From NCBI GenBank assembly GCA_026770585.1, contig MU646658.1, positions 350,211 through 360,665 on the forward strand: a stretch of DNA of 10,455 nt, in the 5' to 3' direction. The position numbers were made by a program, and so were the translations under genes. The stretch is from Baffinella frigidus (taxonomy: Eukaryota; Cryptophyceae; Cryptomonadales; Baffinellaceae). How positions within the stretch are numbered: position 1 is the stretch's first letter; each line of letters opens with the position of its first letter. Under the pieces are notes generated by a model, which worked only from the letters and a program-made list of their open reading frames with translations, was not told the DNA's origin and ran no database searches. Shown in pieces: positions 1 through 6,782 of the stretch.

Positions 1-102
1 GAGGCAGACAGTGAGGGAGGGAGGAGAGAGAGAGAGGCAGGGGGTGAGGAGAGAGAGAGAGAGAGAGAGAGAGACGGGGGGGGGTTGGGGTGTAGGGGCT
101 AC
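1..102 (-). repeat. AMT intron 12 (partial): GA microsatellite and G-run
   Basis: The visible part of intron 12 is a polypurine tract on plus: impure ga repeats up to about position 74, followed by a G-run at 75-84. In the transcript it would read as CU repeats and C-runs. The donor gtagcccc is at the right end. Confidence 0.8.
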
Positions 103-217
103 CAGCAGCCCCAGACGCCGCAGAAGCCATGGACGACGCACGCGTCACAGGGGTCGTCGATCTTGGCCAGGAGGATGAGGTAGTGCCCCGCGTGCAGGAT
201 GCATGCCCCGACGAACC
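103..217 (-). CDS. AMT: AMT exon 12: helix 9 and second pore histidine, last exon visible
   Basis: Codes residues 345-381 plus two bases. It contains KIDDPCDACVVHGFCGVWGC. H373 matches the second twin histidine (AmtB H318), and DDPCD is the same as in AmtB. Read-through beyond the donor ctg^gtag meets a stop, so splicing there (phase 2) is needed. The next exon, with helices 10-11 and the tail, must lie left of position 1. Confidence 0.9.
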
Positions 218-3200
218 CTGCTTGATGTTTTCGGGTTTAGGGTCTATGCTTTGGGGTTCAGTGTTCGTGTTTAGTGTTGAGTGGTCTAGGGCTTCGGGGT
301 TAGGTTTGGGATTTCGGGTAAGTGTTTTAGGGGTCTAGGGTTGCGGGGTTAGGTTTGGGATTTTAGGGTAAGTGTTTTAGAGGTCTAGGGTTTCGGGGTC
401 AGGGGTTTAGGGTGTGGAGTATATTTAATTGATTACGGGTTACGGTTTAAGGGGTTCGGGGCAAGGGTTGAGTAAGGGTTTGGTTACCGATGATGAAGGC
501 CATCCAGGGGTCGACGACGGGGCAGGGCGCCGTGATGCTCACCAGGCCGGCCAGCGCGCCTGCGTGTGGGGGTTGGTGTTCAGAGCCCAAATCCGTTTTC
601 GAACACCGCGACGATCACCTGCATACGCACACCGCCTCATACAGTACATATTGGGGCGGAGGGTTGGTGGGGGGATGGAGGGGTTGCAGGCGGGGAGCGC
701 GCGATCGTTGATCACGATTCAAAAGGCTGAGGGACCTCCCCACCACGCCAGAGCCTTGGAAGGGGTCGCCAAAAGTCAATTCCCCTTGAAGGCAGTGGTT
801 TTCAAAAGTCAAAATCGCGTTCACACGCGGTTTTAAAAAAATCCCCCTCTTCCACTCTGGCGTGGCAAGTCTTGTCTCAGGTTGAAAAAAGAAAAGAACA
901 AGACGTTTGGGGGTTGAGGATTGGGGGTTGGGTGTTGGGGTTCGAGGGTCTCGAGGTTGGGGTGTACCGTTGAGGCCCATGGAGATGTCCCAGTGGCCCT
1001 CGATCGCGTACCCGAGGAAGACCGAGGTCATGGTCGCGCACGCCTGGTTGCCGCTGTGGGGTTACGCGTTTCGTTTCGGGTTTCGGGCTTGCTTGGGGCT
1101 TAGGGTTGTGGGTTTTGGGTCCGGGGTTTGGGGTTTGGGGTTCAGGGCTTACTTGGGGCTTCGGGGCTTCCCCGTGTTTAGTGTTTGGTGTTGACGGGTT
1201 TGGGTTTTACCGCGGAGATGGTGGTGTTGACGGCAACCTTGCCCGCGATGTTGCCCATCCCGCCGGACATGGCGAGCGTCGAGCCGCAGTTGAACCCGTA
1301 CCTGCTTGAGCGTTTCAGGTTTAGAGGTTGTGTTTTGGGGTTCAGGGGCGGGGTTTCGAGTGTGGGGTTCAGAGGTGAGGGTTTGGAGTTTGGGGTGAGG
1401 GTTTCGTGTTTGGAGTGAGGGTTTCGAGTTTGAGATGGGGGTTGGGGTTTAGAGAGGGGTTGGAGTTGGGAGTTTGGTATGAGGGTTTGGAGGTAACCAG
1501 CCGAACCACAGGATGAACGTCCCGAGCGCCTGGAGCGCCGAGTTGCCTGGTTTCGGGTTTGGGGGTTACGGTCAAAGTTTTGGGGGTTAAGAGTCAAGGT
1601 TGAAGGGTTAAGGGAGCTAGCACACGATTGAGTAGCACAGAATGCGTCTAGGATTCACGGTTTAGGAAATCAGCACGCGATTGAATAAAGTTGAGGTGAG
1701 GGTTCAGGGTCTAGAGAATGGAGGGTTTAGGGTCTAGAGAGTGGTGGGTTTAGGGTCTAGAGTGTGGGGGGGGTGGGGTCTAAGTATAGAGGGTTTAAGG
1801 TTTAGAGTGTGGAGGGTTTAGGGTCTAGAGTGTGGAGTTTACCGGAGTAGAGAACGTTGACCTTGCCGGTGTCCGGGTCGAAACGACCGATCCGCGGGCC
1901 TGCTTGCGCATTTCGGGTTGATGGTTTGGAGTTGATGGTTTGGAGGTGATGGTTGATGGTCTAGGGTTTGCCGTCCCAAGCCGCCACAGGTGATCAGAGA
2001 AGGGAAGGGGAGGGGGGGGGGGGGCTTCATGGAGAGAGACGGGAGAGGGGGGTAGAGACCAACGATGGCCTTCAAGTCAACTTTCCCGGGGCAAGTTGAC
2101 TTGTACAAAGAGTTGACGGCAGTCCGGGTGGGTAGGTTAGGGGTTGACCGACGATGATGGCGCCCATGAGGCCGCACCAGCCGCCGACCATGTGCACCAC
2201 GCCCGAGCCCGCGAAGTCGATGAAGCCGTTCGAAGTGGCGGGGTTGCCTGGTTGCGGGGTTTCGAGGGGTGAGTTTGGGGGTTGGGGTTTCGGGTTTCGG
2301 GGTTGGGAGGTCGGCTGGTTTCGGAGGGTGGGTTTTGGGGTTTGGGGTGAAAGCCGTTGGGACATGGCGGGTTGCCGGGTTTCGGGTTTGGAGTTTCGGG
2401 TTTCGGGTCTCTGGGGGTTCAGGTTGGGGGCGTAGGGAGGTTACCCGAGAAGATCGGGCCGTTGAGGGCGCCCCACGCCGACAGCCACCCTGGTTCCGGG
2501 TTTCGCGTTTGAGGGGTTAATTAAGGGTTAGGGTTTGAGGGTTTGAGGGGTTGAGGGGTTAGGGTTCAGGGGGTCGGATATCCCGTGGATCCGATATCGG
2601 ATATGACTTGTGGCGAATTGCAGGGAGGGAGGGTTGCGGGTTCCGGGGAGGGTTTCGGGAATTGCGGGGAGGGTTTCGGGAGGGTTTCGGGTTAGGGTGT
2701 CGGGTGTCGGGTTTCGGGTGTCGGGGTTACCGGAGCCCCACACCCAGTGGACGATCACGGGGTAGATGAACGACGAGAGCACCACCTGTGTTCAGGGTTT
2801 CGGGTTTAGGGTTTAGGGTGCAGGAGTTAGGGTCTGGTCCACTGAATGGCCTACACAGGAAAATGCCCGGATGTCCGGGCAAGCAACGTTCGGGTTTCGG
2901 GTGTGGGGTTCAGGTGGGGTTCAGGTAGGGTGTAGGGTTAAGTGTTGAGGGGTGAGGGTGGAGGGTTTCGTTACCGGTGAGGGTTGAGGGTTTCGTTAGG
3001 TAGGGTTTGGGTTGAGTGTTGAGTGTGGAGTGTGGAGGGTTTAGGGGTAAGTTTTGGGTACCGAGTAGATGAAGTAGGCGGAGATGGTGGTGCGCTCCGC
3101 GACCGACCCGGCCACGATCGTCGCGCACGCACCTGGTAAAAGAGCAGCGTTAGAACCAACATTCAAGAGGCCAACGACCACCTTGTGTGGCTGTCCCAGG

Positions 3201-4575
3201 CAGATTTCGCCGCGCACGTGTCTGCCAGTGTTCACCCCCAATCTGAGACCCGCCTTCGTACCGCGTATCCAGAACGTCAATCACGAATAGTCCGTCAAAC
3301 CGAGTGAGACCGAACCATGGTTGTGGCCTGATCCAGGCAACGTTGGTAAATTCACAAGTTCAGGGTTCAGGGCTTGGGGGTTCTCGGCTTGAGGGTGTAG
3401 GGTTCAGGGCTTCAGGGTGTAGGGTTCCTACCTCTGTCTCATCCTATTTGGCCCCTCAAATTTGGCGAGCCCAGGCTCTTTCCGCTCCAAAATTGACAAA
3501 GTTGTACCGCAGACCCAGCATGTCAACCTGGGAACAGTCGGTCAACCCGAGTGAGGCAGAGCTACGGATTTCCTACCTAAGGATTTTACGGATGATTCAC
3601 TTGGGGGCTATTCAAGAAACGCCTTTTACACAGCTGTATGGCGGGGAAACTGCTTCAAGCTTGTCCCGAAACGAGGCTCTGTAACACTCGTGAGGTGGTA
3701 GGGTCGGCACCGGTGAAGGCCCACTGGAAGAACCAGCCGGCCCAGCCGTCGGAGCCGCCCTCGCCGACGCCGTTGTAGATGAGGTCGAGGCCGAAGTTGG
3801 TCTTGCCGATGAAGCCGCCTTCCGAGTCACCGTACGCGAAGCCGTAGCCGACGAGCCAGAAGCAGATGGCCGCGATCGACGCGTCGCACACGTTCTTGAA
3901 GAGGATGTTGGTCATGTTCTTGGGGTGCACGATGCCCGCCTCGAGCATGGCGAACCCCGCCTGCATGAAGAACACCAGCGCACCTGCGGGAGGTCGCACC
4001 GTGTCTCAGGAGGTGACACACAGCCACGCCAGAGGGGCGGCAGCCGTCTCCTCCAGGAGCATGCATATCTTGGACCGAGGATATGCGAATTATTGTTGCT
4101 CTGCAAGGACATACGTATCCTTGCGTGCGTCTCACTCAGTTTGAGAGCTGCACGGGGGCTTGGATAGCAAGGCACAACTCAAGAGGCGACGGGCGCCGCG
4201 TTTGTGGGTCGAGTTGAGATACATATGTTAAATGGGTTTGCCCGCCCCAGCAAGGGAAGGGGACAGACATCGCTCTTGCACGCCGCAATTCCGTGGGACG
4301 AGCGCTCGCAACGCGATGCTAACCGCGCAGCTGCGCTTGACCACAGCGTGGGGCGCCCGGAAGCAAGCCCCACTGCACCTCTATCCCTCGGGGCCGCGAG
4401 CACAACACTCAGCGCACAAGAGTGGGGGAGCACCGCAGAGGATGAGCCAGCCGTTGTCAGCGTCTGAAGCGTTGGTCGCGACAACCCCCTCCAGGGCCGT
4501 GATGGCATCCGCGTTGGCCTGCACCGACGCCGTCACGGCGTCCAGCGCGGAGATCGTCGCCCAGTTGGTCGCCAT
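103..4575 (-). CDS. AMT: Ammonium transporter (AMT/Rh superfamily), 12 exons, 3' end outside the window
   Basis: This gene encodes a membrane channel-transporter for ammonium. The exons on the minus strand are 4434-4575, 3711-3983, 3062-3132, 2731-2785, 2445-2489, 2149-2247, 1843-1899, 1498-1546, 1211-1301, 968-1043, 488-559 and 103-217. All introns are GT-AG and the joined frame is open for 381 codons. The start ATG has A at -3 and G at +4, and an in-frame stop lies upstream. Family landmarks are FFMQAGFAMLEAG (52-64), AERT (150-153), DFAG with HM (206-215), GPRIGRF (229-235), FNCGS (267-271), KIDDPCD (362-368) and HGFCG (373-377). Aligned by eye to E. coli AmtB, F137, W178, D206, H214, F267, S271 and H373 match F107, W148, D160, H168, F215, S219 and H318. 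Members have about 11 helices and 450-500 residues, so the last helix or two and the C-tail are missing. The substrate assignment is by family; transport was not shown. Confidence 0.94.
284..405. repeat. 50-bp tandem repeat in AMT intron 11
   Basis: Intron 11 (218-487) contains about 2.4 copies of a 49-50 bp unit starting gtctaggg at 284, 333 and 383. Each unit holds TTTAGGG- and TTTCGGG-like heptamers. Copies one and two differ at a few bases and one indel. Confidence 0.8.
488..559 (-). CDS. AMT: AMT exon 11: helix 8 and start of helix 9
   Basis: Codes residues 321-343, ALAGLVSITAPCPVVDPWMA then FII. The run GLVSITAPC is characteristic of AMT helix 8 and the turn after it. The acceptor is cgcag^gcgcg and the donor is atcg^gtaacc; glycines 320 and 344 are split. 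Confidence 0.93.
743..865. repeat. Short inverted-repeat segment in AMT intron 10
   Basis: In intron 10 (560-967) the 11-bp arms ccacgccagag (743-753) and ctctggcgtgg (855-865) are perfect inverted repeats. The pairing continues imperfectly inward (ttggaagggg against cccctcttcca). A second hairpin with a roughly 10-bp stem, cgcgt/acgcg at its core, lies near 815-835. The segment is AT-richer than the intron around it, has no clear target duplication, and could be a MITE-like insertion. Confidence 0.5.
968..1043 (-). CDS. AMT: AMT exon 10: helix 7 to helix 8 loop
   Basis: Codes residues 295-319, ACATMTSVFLGYA then IEGHWDISMGLN. An upstream cacag could be an alternative acceptor nine bases earlier in minus orientation, adding three residues in frame (RQP-like); accag^gcgtg was preferred because it matches the family spacing and the other introns. 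The donor is aacg^gtac. Confidence 0.9.
1211..1301 (-). CDS. AMT: AMT exon 9: end of helix 6 and start of helix 7
   Basis: Codes residues 265-294, beginning YGFNCGSTLAM and ending NTTISA. F267 and S271 match AmtB F215 (inner phenylalanine gate) and S219 (recruitment site). The acceptor is agcag^gtac; the donor is gcg^gtaaaa, phase 0. Confidence 0.93.
1498..1546 (-). CDS. AMT: AMT exon 8: helix 6
   Basis: Codes residues 249-263, ending LGTFILWFG, a highly typical AMT helix. The exon ends after two bases of the Trp264 codon (phase 2). The acceptor is accag^gcaa and the donor is gctg^gttacc. Confidence 0.92.
1707..1837. repeat. 23-bp minisatellite in AMT intron 7
   Basis: Intron 7 (1547-1842) carries an array of a 23-bp unit made of gggtctagag, a variable part and gggttta. 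Units start at 1707 and 1730, then a longer diverged stretch follows from 1753, and another unit starts at 1821. The unit contains a perfect tttaggg at each junction. Confidence 0.8.
1843..1899 (-). CDS. AMT: AMT exon 7: loop between helices 5 and 6
   Basis: Codes residues 230-247: PRIGRFDPDTGKVNVLYS. GPRIGRF is the well-known end of the AMT signature. The loop that follows is hydrophilic. The acceptor is agcag^gccc and the donor is tccg^gtaaac. Confidence 0.92.
2012..2024. repeat. Poly-G run of 13 in AMT intron 6
   Basis: An uninterrupted run of 13 G on plus (13 C in the transcript), inside intron 6 (1900-2148) and flanked by a gggaagggga purine stretch. It is prone to slippage and to sequencing error in length. 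Confidence 0.85.
2149..2247 (-). CDS. AMT: AMT exon 6: helix 5, first pore histidine
   Basis: Codes residues 197-228 with IDFAGSGVVHMVGG. D206 and H214 match AmtB D160 and H168, the structural aspartate and the first of the twin pore histidines. Together with exon 7 it fulfils the ammonium transporter signature pattern (PROSITE PS01219, from memory), which here is cut by intron 6 inside Gly229. The five residues NPATS before NGFIDF depend on using accag^gcaac as the acceptor, the only AG giving the right phase nearby. Confidence 0.94.
2445..2489 (-). CDS. AMT: AMT exon 5: 45-base exon
   Basis: Codes residues 182-195, WLSAWGALNGPIFS, between two split glycines (181 and 196). It is the shortest exon, and was placed because the phase fits on both sides and the sequence continues HWVWGSG of exon 4 as in other AMT proteins. 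The acceptor is accag^ggtgg and the donor is ctcgg^gtaacc. Confidence 0.88.
2490..2730 (-). other. AMT intron 4: G-rich repeats with two palindromes
   Basis: The intron is mainly degenerate ggtttcggg and ggttaggg repeats on plus. In the middle sit two perfect palindromes, ggatatcc (2576-2583) and atccgatatcggat (2589-2602). They are AT-richer than the surroundings and could be a short insertion scar or a mere remnant. Confidence 0.6.
2731..2785 (-). CDS. AMT: AMT exon 4: helix 4, pore-mouth tryptophan
   Basis: Codes residues 163-180, ending HWVWGS. W178 sits where AmtB has W148, part of the external ammonium recruitment site. The acceptor is cacag^gtgg and the donor is tccg^gtaacc; Gly181 is split. 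Confidence 0.92.
2786..3061 (-). other. AMT intron 3: clearest telomere-type repeats
   Basis: Two perfect adjacent TTTAGGG heptamers lie at 2805-2818, 20 bases from the acceptor, preceded on plus by TTTCGGG. A perfect hairpin, gcccgg/ccgggc with a 4-base loop, lies at 2865-2880. The remainder (2890-3060) is ggtgagggt- and gagtgtgga-like minisatellite. Confidence 0.75.
3062..3132 (-). CDS. AMT: AMT exon 3: end of helix 3 and start of helix 4
   Basis: Codes residues 140-162, ACATIVAGSVAERTT followed by ISAYFIYS. The A-E-R-T motif is typical of the helix 3/4 connection in AMT proteins. The acceptor is accag^gtgc and the donor is ctcg^gtac. The exon ends in phase 0. Confidence 0.93.
3133..3710 (-). 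other. AMT intron 2: mostly unique sequence
   Basis: The longest intron, 578 bases. Only 3357-3430 carries G-rich ggttcaggg repeats; the remainder is mixed sequence without recognised genes or repeats. An open frame on plus at 3304-3684 lies wholly inside it. Confidence 0.8.
3711..3983 (-). CDS. AMT: AMT exon 2: helices 1 to 3
   Basis: The longest exon, coding residues 49-138. It holds the strongly diagnostic FFMQAGFAMLEAG stretch of helix 1, then HPKNMTNILFKN (67-78), helix 2 (about 79-99), a Gly-rich loop (about 100-127) and the beginning of helix 3 with FFQWAFT. F137 aligns with the outer phenylalanine gate of AmtB (F107). The acceptor is cgcag^gtgc and the donor is accg^gtgc, so both flanking introns split a Gly codon after its first base. 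Confidence 0.95.
3984..4433 (-). other. AMT intron 1: unique sequence without telomere-like repeats
   Basis: A 450-base intron of mixed composition. It has a 12-bp palindrome gcgcagctgcgc at 4325-4336 and no TTTAGGG-type tracts, unlike the introns further along the gene. No other feature is seen. Confidence 0.85.
4434..4575 (-). CDS. AMT: AMT exon 1: N-terminus and start of the first helix
   Basis: Codes residues 1-47 plus the first base of Gly48. Residues 1-40 are polar to mildly hydrophobic with alternating Ala, Val and Leu, likely a short extracellular N-terminal helix. No cleavable signal peptide is evident. The helix proper starts at GWLILC (42-47). The donor reads tgcg^gtgc. The first ATG in the frame was chosen; a GTG twelve codons further upstream is also in frame but has no support as a start. 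Confidence 0.88.
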
Positions 4576-5080
4576 GCTTGGATCCTCTAAAAAGTCAATC
4601 CTCTGCAACACGATCGAGACCTGATTTCCAGATTACTACACGTACGTAACGGTCTTGTGGTCTCGTCCAGTTTGTGCCAGGCACTCTGTGTAGCGTCCTT
4701 ATCTCGGATCCGATCTTGTAACCTTTCGTGGCTGTCTATCGCTAAGTTGATGTACTTGATTGGCGGTACAAATTCGTCAACTTTGTAGAGAAAATGTGCC
4801 GCGGGGTCACGAAGGTGGGACCTAATAACCCTTTTAAAACAGGTGGCGCCTCAGGATCGCACCGATTCGGGAAGTGCCGGTACATGAATGTATGTCTGGA
4901 AATTATTTAAATTTTTAAAGGGGGAGCGTGACTCAAAAGGGGGTTCGTGTCATCATATTCAACACTGGAGCCATTTCACAGGAAAGATTTTGTTCTAGGA
5001 TCCTAGGCGTGTGGCACACATCCTGGCTTGGGAAAGGCACGGGCTGACACCGACAATCCTGTCTAATGAACACGAAATCA
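4576..5080. other. 5' flank of the AMT gene, no firm feature
   Basis: The stretch between the AMT start codon and the first A repeat must contain the 5' untranslated region and probably the promoter. An AT-rich tract, aattatttaaatttttaaa at about 4901-4919, is the only TATA-like block, 330-340 bases upstream of the ATG. That is too far and too loose to call a promoter. A ttgcag 33-38 bases before the ATG (minus sense) could be an acceptor of an untranslated-leader intron; this is not shown. No open frame of note. Confidence 0.5.
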
Positions 5081-5435
5081 ACGAAACCCACATCTCTCTC
5101 ATTTCACCACTGGTGTCTTGACTGATTCCACCTCACCCCCCCACACAACCCCCCTCACCTTGTGGGGTATCCGTGGTTGGAGCTTTTATGCTTCAACCAC
5201 GGGATACCATGAGCCTCATAAAGGCTGACTTGTGGTTCGGTGTGTGGGCGAGCGCGGTCCTCTGGATCAACTCAAGCACCCCAAGAGAACCAACCCTTTA
5301 TCCCCTCTTCACGAGCCTCTGCACTGGAGAGCTCAACGCGATCCGAAAGCAAAAATGCTTTCTCTGCAGTCCTTTCTACGGAAGGGCGTGTCGTTGGCAT
5401 ATGTTGGGCGAAATTAAAACCTAAAGGACCTAAAG
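5081..5435 (+). repeat. Repeat A, copy 1
   Basis: One of the longer copies of the A family. In order it holds a tggtgtctnactgattccacctcac lead-in, a long hairpin (5166-5208), a small hairpin agcct/aggct, the block cacgagcctctgcactggagag, gatccgaaagcaaa, ctgcag, the block ggcgtgtcgttgg, tatgttggg and the tail aaaacctaaaggacctaaag. An open frame on plus, 5173-5424, lies inside; see findings. Confidence 0.85.
5166..5208. repeat. Long hairpin at the 5' part of repeat A
   Basis: Arms ggtatccgtggttggagc and gcttcaaccacgggatacc pair over about 18 bases with one bulge and one G-T wobble, leaving a 6-base loop. The same hairpin is found at 6425-6467, in decayed form at about 5721-5762, and reversed at about 9111-9155. 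Confidence 0.8.
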
Positions 5436-5640
5436 CACCATGGGAAACTTGTCATTTCCCCGAAAGGACCCTTGTTCTAGGTAGCTCGTGCTAGCGGGCG
5501 AGACGTCCTAGTGGATGATCCACCCCTACGGGGTGGCTCCGGGCGCTAGAGCCCTGCGTCTCGGCCTATCTCTCCTACTGGCTGTGCACTGGCGTACAGC
5601 GGTCGTGTTTGTCAATCTATTAAACCTTGTTTTCCCCCGT
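5436..5640. other. Unique spacer between A copies
   Basis: A spacer of about 205 bases that does not match the A or B families except for short ggaccc-like pieces. Its centre, 5496-5566, has strong secondary-structure potential. No tRNA box motifs or known RNA gene were recognised. Confidence 0.6.
5496..5566. other. Possible branched structured element
   Basis: An outer stem cgagacg (5499-5505) with cgtctcg (5557-5563) is extended outward to nine of ten pairs. Inside are a perfect 7-bp hairpin ccacccc-tac-ggggtgg (5520-5536) and ggctc/gagcc (5534-5538 with 5549-5553, competing at its edge with the former). An alternative pairing ctagcg/cgctag (5491-5496 with 5544-5549) is possible. Strand and transcription are unknown. 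Confidence 0.4.
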
Positions 5641-5696
5641 TCGCATGGAACGGCGTGTCGTTGGGCTATGTTGGGAGAAATTAAAACCTCAAGGAC
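5641..5696 (+). repeat. Repeat A, 3' fragment
   Basis: Only the 3' end of an A copy: aacggcgtgtcgttggg, tatgttgggagaaatt and the tail aaaacctcaagga. It abuts the next A copy directly. Confidence 0.75.
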
Positions 5697-5991
5697 CACA
5701 CAACACACCTCACCTTGTGGAGTATCCGTGGTTGGAGCCCTTACACTTTAACCGTGGGATACCATGAGCCTCATAAAGGCTGACTTGGGTTCGGTGCGTG
5801 GGCGAGCGCGCGCCCCATGGGTAGCCTCAAACACCCCAACAGAGCCACCCTTTATCCCCTCTTCACGAGCCTCTGCACTGGAGAGCGAAACGCGATCCGA
5901 AAGCAAACATGCTTTCTCTGCAGATCCCTTCTACGGAACGGCGCGTCGTCGGGCTATGTTGGGAGCATTCAAAACCTAAAGGACCTAAAGG
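5697..5991 (+). repeat. Repeat A, copy 2
   Basis: Starts within the lead-in (cacctcaccttgtgg) and runs to the tail aacctaaaggacctaaagg. The long hairpin is partly decayed (ccc-ttacactttaacc), while the small hairpin agcctcataaaggct is intact. An open frame at 5764-5979 lies within. Confidence 0.85.
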
Positions 5992-6092
5992 CATGGATAG
6001 GTGGGGTATGAGCCTGAGAGGACGACGACATGTCGCATAAGGGTAAGCTAGGGACGTGCTGCCGCGCAACTGTAGGTGGAGGCGAATCGCTA

Positions 6093-6694
6093 AGAGTAGC
6101 TGTACCTAGGTTGACCCTAACGGAGACGAGCCGCTCCCCATGTGTCTTTGCACAGCTACATTCTGTACAGCCTGGGGAAAATCCCTACACATCCACCTTT
6201 CTCTCTCACTTTGGCTGGCTTTTAGGGGTCGAGCTGCTTTACAACATTTATGTAAAGCAACTCGATCAGGCTTTGTTGAACTTTGCTGACGTCCGTACAT
6301 TAGGGGAAACCTCTACACGGCCACCCTTCTCTCCTTTCATCGTTGGTGTCTGACTGATCTCTTTCATCTTTGGTGTCTGACTGATTTCACCTCACCCCCT
6401 CACACAATCCCTCTCACCTTGTGGGGTATCCGTGGTTGGAGCTTTTATGCTTCAACCACGGGATACCATGAGCCTCATAAAGGCTGACTTGTGGTTCGGT
6501 GTGTGTGCCAGCGCGTTCCTTCTTTGGGATAACTCAAACACCCCAAGAGAACCACCCTGTATCCCCTCTTCACGAGCCTCTGCACTGGAGAGCTAAACGC
6601 GATCCGAAAGCAAAACTGCTTTTCCTGCAGTCCTTTCTACGGAAGGGCGTGTCGTTGGCGTATGTTGGGAGAAATTAAAACCTAAAGGACCTAA
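6093..6694 (+). repeat. Repeat A, longest copy (with 5' segment C)
   Basis: The segment 6093-6172 (called C) and 6277-6694 both recur in inverted order on the right (9457-9536 and 8872-9296), so together they probably form the fullest A copy, about 600 bases. Between them is a hairpin tgctttaca/tgtaaagca (about 6237-6261). The block gtacag/gtacat...gaaa...ctacac...ccaccttctctc occurs twice (about 6165-6207 and 6294-6333), an internal duplication. The 3' half is standard A with hairpins and tail. Confidence 0.75.
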
Positions 6695-6710
6695 GGGGAA
6701 GGGACCTTCT

Positions 6711-6782
6711 GCCGGAAGGGCGTCTAGGGCGTGTCGTTGGCATATGTTGGGAGCATTTAAAACCTCAAGGACCTAAAGGACC
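6711..6782 (+). repeat. Repeat A, 3' fragment
   Basis: A 5'-truncated copy keeping ggcgtgtcgttggc, atatgttgggagcattta and the tail aaacctcaaggacctaaaggacc. It is joined end to end with the B copy that follows. Confidence 0.75.

Noticed and set aside
1178-1597. Long frames rich in Pro, Asn, Thr and Leu on minus (also 615-1031, 1369-1575, 2072-2365, 2528-2785, 2910-3128)
   Set aside because: These are translations of C-rich telomere-like introns that happen to run into true AMT exons; the low-complexity parts are not protein.
2805-2818. True telomere or chromosome end
   Set aside because: Only two perfect heptamers lie together and they are inside an intron of an intact gene; the tracts are degenerate and internal.
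3304-3684. 126-codon open frame on plus
   Set aside because: It lies inside AMT intron 2 on the opposite strand, includes G-rich repeat in its first third and resembles no family I know.
103-4575. Dinoflagellate origin
   Set aside because: No spliced-leader relic and no GC-AG or GA-AG introns were found, so TTTAGGG-type motifs alone do not justify this assignment; it is not excluded either.
4204-4624. Overlapping plus-strand frames opposite AMT exon 1
   Set aside because: Shadows of exon 1 and the GC-rich intron 1; no independent start or family signal.
5496-5566. tRNA gene
   Set aside because: The stem pattern looks cloverleaf-like at first, but no A-box or B-box motif, no anticodon arm of the right size and no matching spacing were found.
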